A stretch of 64,000 nucleotides of DNA from contig JAGFNK010000192.1 of assembly GCA_025769875.1 (NCBI GenBank), forward strand, positions 26,877 through 90,876. Reading direction: 5' to 3'. This document shows, piece by piece, positions 56,549 through 64,000 of the stretch. A program made the position numbers and the translations under genes. Within the stretch, counting starts at the first letter, position 1; every line of letters begins with the position of its first letter. This stretch comes from Russula earlei. Taxonomy: Eukaryota > Basidiomycota > Agaricomycetes > Russulales > Russulaceae. The notes under the pieces are model-generated. The model did not search any database. It was not told the origin of the DNA and was given only the letters and a program-made list of their open reading frames with translations.

Positions 56549-59500
56549 AAAAAACGTCTCGAATCTCAGCACTAGACAAAGACCGGAAAGAACTGTTAGC
56601 ACACCCAGATTTTGACACTAATGAGAGCCTAAGTCTCAGTGAAGCGCTCCTGGCAAGCGAAATGTCGCACCTGGAAAAGACCAAAGCCTGAGCATGGAAA
56701 GAACACACCAATGCCAACATAGAGTTCCATGGAGAAACCCTGGGCGGCATCTGGTCAGCCATGGCAAAAGAATCGAAACCCAGAGACCTTATACGTAGAT
56801 TGAAAATCCTGCTCTCTGATCCACCCCAATATGAATGCCACTCCAAGAGAATGGCCCAGCTTGCCCGAAACTACCATGAAAACCTCCAGAACAATGACCT
56901 CAACCAACCTGAGACCCACCCACACCACCAACACCTATTAGATGAAATCTTCAGTGCAATCTCCCCACACAAAAACTCGAGGAACCTGTGGCATCACCCA
57001 TGAACTGGTTGGTGACCCAAGCGCACGTAGAGGATGCCCTCAGAAGGGCCAAACGCAACTCAGCCACAGGACTCGATGGCTGCCCATATGAACTCTGGAC
57101 AGCACTCCAGACTTACCATGCTGCTGCAACCCAAACCAATGAAATAAGTTTCAACATCACTAAGATGCTCACCCACATCTTCAACGACATCCAGGCAAAT
57201 GATATAGACCTGAGCTCCGAATTTGCCTCCGGGTGGATGTGCCCGATCTTTAAAAAGAAAGATCCCACTGACATCAGTAACTATCGCCCCATCACCCTCC
57301 TCAATACAGACTATAAGCTACTCACCAAGATCCTGGCCCTTCAACTGATGGACGTGGCACCAACCCTTGTCCACGAAGACCAAACTGGCTTCATCCCTAA
57401 ACGATCCATTTTTAGCCACATATGATTAGCCAAGGCGATCATCACCTACACTGATATCACTGAATCTGATGGAGCTATCATCGCTCTTGACCAGGAAAAA
57501 GCATATGACAGGGTGAGACACGACTACCTGTGGAAAATATTAGCAATATTCAACCTACCCCCACCCTTTATCAAAACAATCAAAGCCCTCTACTGACATG
57601 CCACGACCCAGGTTGCCATTAATGGGGTAATGAGCACCCCCTACCATGTTGTGAGAGGGGTTTGGCAAGGAGACCCACTTTCCTGTGGACTCTTTGACCT
57701 CGCAATAGAACCATTAGCCTGCAGAATCAGAGGCGACACTTACCTCCAAGGCCTCATCATCCCAGGCACTCCAAATAACCTACAAATCAAACTCTTTGCA
57801 GACGATACAGCCCTTTACCTGAGCAAACACGACCGCCTTGATTATGTCCAAGAAGTCCTAGAACGATGGTGTCACATCTCCGGAGTGAAATTCAACCAAG
57901 AAAAAATTGAAATCATACCAATAGGCTCCCCAGTGTACCGTGACTGGGTATTAACCAATCGTAAAATAAACCCACATGATAAACCCCTTGACGAAAGGAC
58001 CCGCATTGCAAAAGATGGTGAGGCTGTGAGACTCTTAGGAGCCTGGATAGGGAATAAAACTAACGAAACAGACCCCTGGGAACCAGTCCTAGACAAAATC
58101 CATAAGTCGCTCTCACTCTGGGGCCGAACACACCCGACCCTATGCGGCCGAAGCCTGATCTTGCAAGCAATTGCTGGAGGACACACTCAGTTCCTCACAA
58201 AAGCACAAGGAATGCCAACGGCGATCGAAGAAGCCCTCACCAACATGATGCGTGACTTCATGTGGGGAGATGACTCCTCCCCGAGAATCGCCCTAAACTG
58301 GTTACACCGCCCACTAGAGGAAGGTGGAGTCAACCTATTAGACATCAGAGCTTGAAACCACGCAATAGATATCATGTGGCTGAAGGAATACCTTAACTTC
58401 TCCCCAAGCCACCCAACCTGGGCAACTGTAACGGACCTCATCATAAACGAGTCAGGAGCCCCAAATATTCCCCCACCAGCCTGAAAAAACTGCTTCCTCC
58501 AGTCCTGGAACCCCCCATGCTGGGGCAAATGCTTCAACCGAATGAACCAAGACACCACTAGGATGCTCTGCGTAGCCAAACGATATGGAGCATCCCTAGC
58601 AGCAATCTGCCTTTCCCCAGGCCTAAGAGCACAACTCCCTGCATGGTACCACCCACATGCCGAACACAATCCGGCCACGACCCCGCAAGCTAAATGCCTC
58701 TTAAAGAAGCACACCATGACAGTGGTCAGAGACCTAATACAAACATCAACCCGCCTGCGTGAAACAGGACTAGACCCACCGCACAACGACTCACCTAACT
58801 GTCCATGCTACGACTGCACCAGAGACAGACAAAATGGATGCCAGAACCCACATGCATGTGCATCGGAGGCCCTATCACGAATTAACCAGATCACCCCCAA
58901 ATTCAACCCACTTGAAACTGAAATCCTGCACGGCAACCTCTCCCTAACACCCTCCCAGAAAGCAAAGAACCTAGAAAAAAGGCAAAACAATGAAGCAATT
59001 CGATTCGACCTGAGCATCACCAACAAAACGCACCTGGCTGAATGCTTCCGGATCTTCACCGACCCCACCAAAATCTCAATAATCCCTGCACTTAGATGCC
59101 ACACAGATACTTACACACACCACCAAAATGTCATGGTCTACACAGACGGAGCCTGCTTCAACAATGGCAAGCTAAATGCGCGCTGTGGCAGCGGCATATG
59201 GTTCCCCTCCAATAGCAAACAAAACGCCTCCATAAGGGTCCCAGGTCCTGCACAATCCAACCAGATTGGCGAAATTGCTGCAGTTATAGCAGCTATTGAA
59301 GCAACCCTGAACTTCAAACCACTCACCATCCTGACCGACTCGAAATATGTAATCAACGGCCTCACCACACATCTGCAGACCTGGGAAAACAATGGCTGGA
59401 TAGGAATCAAAAATGCAATACACTTTAAAAGAGCAGCATACCTACTCAAAATGCAGCTGGCTCCAACAGATTTTCTATGGGTGAAAGGCCACACAGGAAT

Positions 59501-60609
59501 CGAAGGAAATGAGGAGTGTGACCACCTAGCCAAACTGGGAGCATCAAAAGATGAGGCCGACCCCCTCACCCTGATGATTCCCCAAGAATTTGACCTACAA
59601 GGTGCAAAATTAGCCACACTCATGCAGACCACCGCCTACCAAGGCATCAGAAAGAACAAACCATACCCAGAACGACCCTCCACAATGAGAAACCTACAAA
59701 CCACCTGACTAGCCATTGAGGAATACAATGACTCCCTTGAAACAGACGAATCGATATGGAAGAGCATACGAAAACGCCCCATCCGAACCTGGATCCAGCA
59801 GTTCCTATACAAATCTTTACACGCCACCCAGAAAATTGGCACCTTTTGGAAAAACATCCCAGGATATGAATCCCGACAACTCTGCCCCACCTGCGATACA
59901 ACGGAGTCAATGGAACACATACTGGTAAGATGCACTGAAAATCCTACCATGAAAATATGGTCGCTGGCTGAAGATATGTGGCCACATGATCCATGCCTCT
60001 GGCCAACCATCTCCCTCGGCACAATCTTAGGCTGTGGCAGCCTAACCCCCCCCACCATGGATCCCTATCCCTGTGACGATAGAAACCTAGAAAAAACCCC
60101 AAGAGGCTCCAAACGCCTCCTACAAATCCTCATCTCTGAAGCAGCCCACCTGATTTGGGTATTGAGGTGTGAAAGATGAATCCAAGAAAAAATGCACTCG
60201 GAAAGGGAGATAGAAGTGAGGTGGTTACGTGTCATAAACACGAGACTTACCAACGACAAGATTACCACAACCAAAATTAAACGAGATAAAGGGTCCTACC
60301 GATTAGTCAAGGATACCTGGGAACACCTCCTCAAGAAAACCATGGAACTCCCAACAAACTGGCTCTCTCTTCGTGAGGATTTAGTGGGTAGGAGGTCACC
60401 TTAGCTCGCCCCCCAAGCTAGGTGCCCTGAGTCCCACACTGTCCCCTAACAGGGTCATGCATAAATGCATTTTATCCTCACACCCAGTCTGTGCACTGGC
60501 TACAGCGTGTTAGATAGGGCTGAACCTTTTTCTCCTGCTATCTAACCCTTATTCCAGGTAGTTACGGTACATTAACTATCAGAATAAATGCTTTCCAAAA
60601 AAAAAAAAA
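56549..60609 (+). mobile_element. 5'-truncated LINE retrotransposon with RT, RNase H and poly(A)
   Basis: A 4,061-bp non-LTR element flanked by a perfect 15-bp target duplication and ending in A13 (60597-60609). The 5' end lies in the linker before reverse transcriptase; no endonuclease domain remains, so it was dead on arrival. The C-rich strand composition differs from host genes. Order: linker, RT, thumb, RNase H, CCHC-type finger. Seven in-frame stops, all TGA, plus one frameshift near 56990. Clade probably Tad1-like because of the RNase H, not proven. Confidence 0.96.
56988..60404 (+). pseudogene. LINE ORF2 remnant: reverse transcriptase and RNase H
   Basis: One frame carries the whole remnant to a TAG at 60404. 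RT motifs: RAKRNSATGLDGCPYELW; NYRPITLLNTDYKLLTKILA; QTGFIPKRSIFSHI; ALDQEKAYDRVRHDYLW; RGVWQGDPLSCGLFDLAIEP; and the catalytic FADD in LFADDTALYLSK near 57790. RNase H: VMVYTDGACFNNGK, QIGEIAAVIAAIEA, LTDSKYVINGL and VKGHTGIEGNEECDHLAKLG (59130-59545). A zinc knuckle CPTCDTTESMEHILVRC lies near 59885. In-frame TGA codons interrupt at about 57423, 57594, 58353, 58482, 59706 and 60177; a seventh is upstream near 56683 in the linker frame. None is TAA or TAG. The stops fall where related LINE proteins usually have arginine, fitting CGA to TGA decay. Confidence 0.93.
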
Positions 60610-60624
60610 GTAAATGATCTAACC
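60610..60624 (+). repeat. LINE target-site duplication, right copy
   Basis: GTAAATGATCTAACC directly after the A13 tail; identical to 56534-56548. Confidence 0.95.
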
Positions 60625-61250
60625 TATTTTGGAGCCATAGAACCTCCGATGCGGCATTGGTTGGCAGGCATGACCAACTGCTATTTTTTGATCTCAACAA
60701 ACCACAAAGGCTTTCAGTAAAAAAAACTATTGGATACATTAAGATACAGTGTAATAAGTGCTATGAGAGTTTTTATGCTGATTGAGCTTGGATCAAGGGA
60801 GAGATCTCAAGTGTCTGAACCAGGGTACCCGTCTGAACATCATGGCAGTGTTAGTACTGTACTAACTACTGTCACCGACCCACCAACCATGCAGCTTACT
60901 TAAGGTACCTAGCACTTGGTCAGAATTTGTAGACACACTGAAAATGATGATCTTGATTTCTTTCAAATGGGGGGTGAAAGTAGTGATTAATGTGAATCCA
61001 CCCATGTTATTTTTTGTCAGAATATACCCATTTGATGTTTTCCCCTTCCTCATGTTTTTGGAGAGATGTCACACAGAATGGTAGAGTTCAAGTCAGTGCT
61101 TCAAATTGGCATCCTTGGCTAATCACATGTCTCTAAGCCGTCCTCATCCTCTCATTAGCCCCATCGCTGTAACACTCTCCCACTCCCACATTGCAGTGTA
61201 ATAAACTGTTTAATTGATGCCACCCATCCGCACAAAGTGATCATGCTGGA
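60625..61250. other. Host DNA right of the LINE, with a sedolisin-promoter-like repeat
   Basis: No gene. From 60777 to about 60860 lies a third copy of the module seen in the sedolisin promoters, in the opposite orientation. The rest is AT-rich and CpG-poor and leads into the pogo-type element, whose left terminus I could not fix. Confidence 0.5.
60777..60860 (+). repeat. Third copy of the sedolisin-promoter module
   Basis: ATGCTGATTGAGCTTGGAT matches the reverse complement of 52749-52767, and TACCCGTCTGAACATCATGG with GCAGTGTTAG matches the reverse complement near 56207-56236. CG dinucleotides of the other copies read TG here (GTCTGAACC for GTCCGAACC). Confidence 0.7.
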
Positions 61251-63440
61251 CAGATGATGCATATAAGGACCAAATTCAAGGAGCAATCACTGAGTGGCAG
61301 GAGGGCCACTTCAAAAGTAGATGAGCAGCTGCAATTTCCCACAATGTGAGGAGCAGTCATTTGGTTCTCTAATGCTTATAGATTCCCTTAGGTTCCTCTT
61401 CAGACACTTAGTGATCGCATCAATGGGCATTGTCACAAGAAGGATGCAAATGTGACTCAGCAACTGCTCTCGAAGGAACAGGAGGGTGTGCTAGTTTCCT
61501 GGGTAGGCCACCAGGCCTTGATTGCTAAACCAATGGACCAGAACAATGTCAAATCTCTCGGGTATGACATGTCTGGCATCATCCCAGGCAAGAGCTGGCA
61601 CTGCTGTTTCCAGAAGCAGCACCTGGAGCTTCGGTCATCAAAGCCAAGTAATCTGGATCCCAAGCATGCTCAGAACTTCAACGTCTCAAATGTCACTTGA
61701 TATTTTGAGCTAGTCAAGCAGGTCTATGACAAGCACCCAAACCTCCCACCAGAGCACATCTGGAACATGGACGAGAAGGGTTTGCAACTTGGTGGAGGCC
61801 ACAAACAGTACAAAAATATTTTCACCTATGCACCCTTAAGAAAAGCAAATTTTATCACATGCATTCCAATTCCCTTGAACTTGTCACCATCATTGAGTGT
61901 ATTTCACCCTCCAGGTTGTCTGTTCCCCCAGTGTTTGTCCTTTCAAATGGGCCTCTCCTGGTCCACCGCAAATCTGATCTGGATGCCCCAATTGGGGGGA
62001 TTGCCACATCCCAAAACAGGTGGATGGACAATGAAATTGGTTTGTCATGGTTCCACCATGCCTTCATTCCCTTTGCTCTGGACCACAAGGTCACTGATGA
62101 CCCTGTCATCCTTTTTGTTGATGGTCACAACTCTCACAAGACTGACAGATTCCAGGCACTCACATACCAACACAACATCATCATTGTCGCCTTCCCCTCC
62201 AAGTGCACTCACAAGCTCCAACACTCGACGTCAAAGTTGTTTGCCACACACAGCAGAACTGGTCGATTCATTGTGACTGCTGCATCTGTGAAAACATCCC
62301 CATCACACATTACAACATCATTGTCGAGCACATGAAGGTGTGCACTCAGACAATGACCCACAAGCTCCTCGTGTCTGCATTCTCCTCCACTGGCATCCAC
62401 CCCTTCAACCCCTCCATCTTTGTTGAGGCCAATTTTGCACCTTCCAAAGCTTACTCCACCACTCAGCACATCCCAATCTCATTTCCTGTCGATGTTCCCT
62501 CATCCTCCCCCCTTCCCTCTGAGTCCTCTGACTGGGATGGCTCAGACACCAATGAGGGCATGCAAGACAATGAGCATGTGCAAGATGGTCTTGATGTAAT
62601 GGATGAAGACCCAGTCACATTTGACTGGGACACAGAGTCTGATGACTCAGACTTTGTGCCACTGCCAGACCACGTGAATGACTCGCCACCACCATGTTCG
62701 TGTTCTCCTTCCATCATGTCTTCTGCAACCCCCCCCATCCCTTCACCAGCTCCCCTTGCTTCACATCCACATGTCTTGCTTAATTTGGCTCCATCCTCTT
62801 CCTTGCCTACAACAGACAATGAATGCACTTTGGCCATTATGCAAAATGTGTCAGAGCGTCCATGTGATGTGTCCACCAGCCAAGACCCTCTCCAGCTCAT
62901 CCCCCCCTTCACTCGCTCTCAAAGGGTGAGTTCTTCCCCTGTGATGTCTCTCTCAATTGCATTTGGTTCTCACCATGCACCAATCCCCACCACATTCCAG
63001 GAGATGAGTTCAGAGCTCTCTCAACTCCAGTTGATGGTGGAGCTAATGGGAAGGGAGATCCTTCAAGCCAGGGCAGAGACCAGCTCCAGTAATGCACACT
63101 GCACCATCATGAAGTGTGCAGCATCTGATGCCAGGACAGAGTTGGAAAATCAGAAGTGCAAGATGTGCCGTTCTGTGAAGACAAGCACACATTTTGTTGC
63201 CCATCCTGAAGTTGAGGCACAGTGGCTCACTGAACAGGAAGAGAAGGCTGTTACGAACCAAGGCCAGGTCCTGGCCGTAGATTGTCCTATTTCACTCAAG
63301 AGAGACCTCTCTCACTTGGCATTGCCAACTCCCTTCCATTTTCTGGGCTATCCCTCCTGCGGTACAAGATATCGCTATTGCAAGGGCACTATAACACGAC
63401 CAGGCACCCGTTTCCTAATCGGGTAATCATCGCGTGGCAG
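61251..63440 (+). mobile_element. Degenerate pogo/Tigger-type DDE transposon
   Basis: Remnant of a Tc1/mariner-superfamily element coding a CENP-B-like HTH plus DDE_1 transposase. An N-terminal Psq-like part (DQIQGAITEWQEGHFKS) and the CENP-B HTH block end (SGIIPGKSWHCCFQKQHLEL) are followed by the DDE core. Terminal inverted repeats could not be identified, so limits are approximate. The right part (after about 63250) may already belong to the LTR-like sequence. CpG-poor, with frameshifts and stops. Confidence 0.85.
61452..63430 (+). pseudogene. Pogo-type DDE transposase, broken
   Basis: Pieces in different frames. HTH part: LSKEQEGVLVSWVGHQALIA and MDQNNVKSLGYDMSGIIPGK, ending at a TGA near 61698. 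DDE part: HPNLPPEHIWNMDEKGLQLG (first Asp), then LELVTIIECISPSRLSVPPV, GIATSQNRWMDNEIGLSWFH, and PVILFVDGHNSHKTDRFQAL (second Asp). Next is IIIVAFPSKCTHKLQ followed, after a 1-base loss near 62221, by LDVKVVCHTQQNWSIHCD (third acidic position). The C-terminal region HKLLVSAFSSTGIHPFNPSI leads into a long Ser/Pro-rich tail. The HTH helix reads SWHCCFQKQHLEL where the family has R, R, R and P; all four changes are explained by C-to-T or G-to-A at CpG. Confidence 0.87.
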
Positions 63441-64000
63441 CCACATGGTCACCCAGCCACCAAGAACCCGAAACAGTGGCACAAACTCTTAGAAACTGTT
63501 GCATAACTCACCTGATGTCATCAAGGCTCCAATGACATCATGGCTGACTGAGCAACTCCACAGTGACCTCATAAGCTCACTAAGCACTCCACAGTGACAT
63601 CATAATGATGTCATCACTCCACAATGATCAGGAATGCGCTCAGTAAGCCTGAGACTTGACACAAGCAAGTTTATGCCTCTGTAGTCCTATTGGATGGTAC
63701 CAAAGAGTCTAGAATAGTCCCAGTTCTTTGTAATCAACCCTGTACACTGTATATAAGCCCCAATGAAGCATGGCAGTTGTCAGACTGTCCATTTGTGATA
63801 CTCTCATCTTCCTGGGTACTCCCCTGCGACTGCTTAGTCTAAAGTCCTCCCTCGTCTTCAAGGTACTCTTCAACGACCGCCTTGTTTAAAGCCCCTCACT
63901 GCACTGGCCTCTACTCTTCCCCTCTGCCTTCTGCAACACATACCAGTCCCCACCTGGTATCTCTTAGTCATTTGGCTCGTCCTCTTGTTCAACACTGTTT
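63441..64000 (+). mobile_element. LTR-like sequence, cut by the window end
   Basis: Just upstream, a short frame ends PATKNPKQWHKLLETVA at 63506 and looks like a polyprotein tail. Beyond it is a promoter-like block: three near-copies of ACTCCACARTGAYNTCAT within 63550-63630, an inverted TGATGTCATCA motif, then TATATAAGCC at 63748-63757 and a CT-rich tract, as in the U3-R-U5 order of fungal retrotransposon LTRs. No second LTR is within the window, so identity and limits are unproven. Confidence 0.45.

Noticed and set aside
56988..60404. UGA read as tryptophan in the LINE (alternative code or readthrough).
   Set aside because: At first all TGA positions looked compatible with Trp and no TAA/TAG occur. 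But TGG is used about 30 times in the same frame, an invariant Arg (RGVRQGDP) is TGG here, and the stop positions match Arg sites of related LINEs. CpG decay of CGA explains everything without recoding.
61696..61702. TGA in the pogo transposase taken as another CGA-to-TGA case.
   Set aside because: Relatives often have Glu at this position (T-E-YFEL), which would need more than one change, so this stop is not counted as CpG evidence.

Overview
This window is nuclear DNA of a filamentous basidiomycete, most likely an agaricomycete. Genes are compact and cut by many introns of about 50-70 nt with GT..AG ends. Coding DNA is CpG-rich. The proteins have fungal partners (Tim54, Ste23, Prp45/SNW, a secreted sedolisin, Vma11-like proteolipid), and the transposons are of types common in mushroom-forming fungi (LINE with RNase H, pogo-like DDE, hAT). 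No tRNA, rRNA or CRISPR was recognised. Many reading frames had to be joined across introns by eye, so exon borders are approximate unless stated.

Layout. 0.6-12 kb is dense housekeeping: FAN1 nuclease (-), Prp45/SNW splicing factor (+), NEDD1-like gamma-tubulin adaptor (+), porphobilinogen synthase HEM2 (+) and TIM54 (+). 12.3-24.1 kb holds the meiotic helicase HFM1/MER3 (-), CKS1 (+) and an insulysin-type M16 protease (-). 25-41.5 kb carries a large unrecognised protein with one C-terminal membrane segment (+), RPA1 (-), indoleamine 2,3-dioxygenase (-), a gene-poor gap of about 2.2 kb, a 3-hydroxyisobutyryl-CoA hydrolase (-), tubulin cofactor E (+) and an SR splicing factor (-). 41.9-45.1 kb is a tandem pair of unrecognised paralogues.

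From 45 kb on, mobile DNA and decay appear: a non-autonomous hAT element (45.56-47.26 kb), then mitochondrial ribosomal uL6 (+), a frame-broken nucleotidyltransferase-like gene (-), ZCCHC10 (+), a dead V-ATPase c' fragment (-), a collapsed sedolisin copy next to an intact secreted sedolisin (-), a 5'-truncated LINE with a perfect 15-bp target duplication, a degenerate pogo-type transposase, and an LTR-like sequence running to the window end.

How the genes relate: they are not an operon or a biosynthetic cluster. Several act in genome maintenance and division (FAN1, RPA1, HFM1, CKS1, NEDD1, TBCE), but as dispersed single genes, some sharing divergent promoters. The most interesting signal is in the mobile elements. 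All seven in-frame stops in the LINE are TGA, an invariant RT arginine has become tryptophan, the pogo DNA-binding domain shows R-to-C/Q and P-to-L changes, and the hAT region contains a 1.1-kb stretch without a single CpG. Together these fit C-to-T decay confined to CpG sites, i.e. methylation-linked silencing of repeats, beside CpG-rich host genes.
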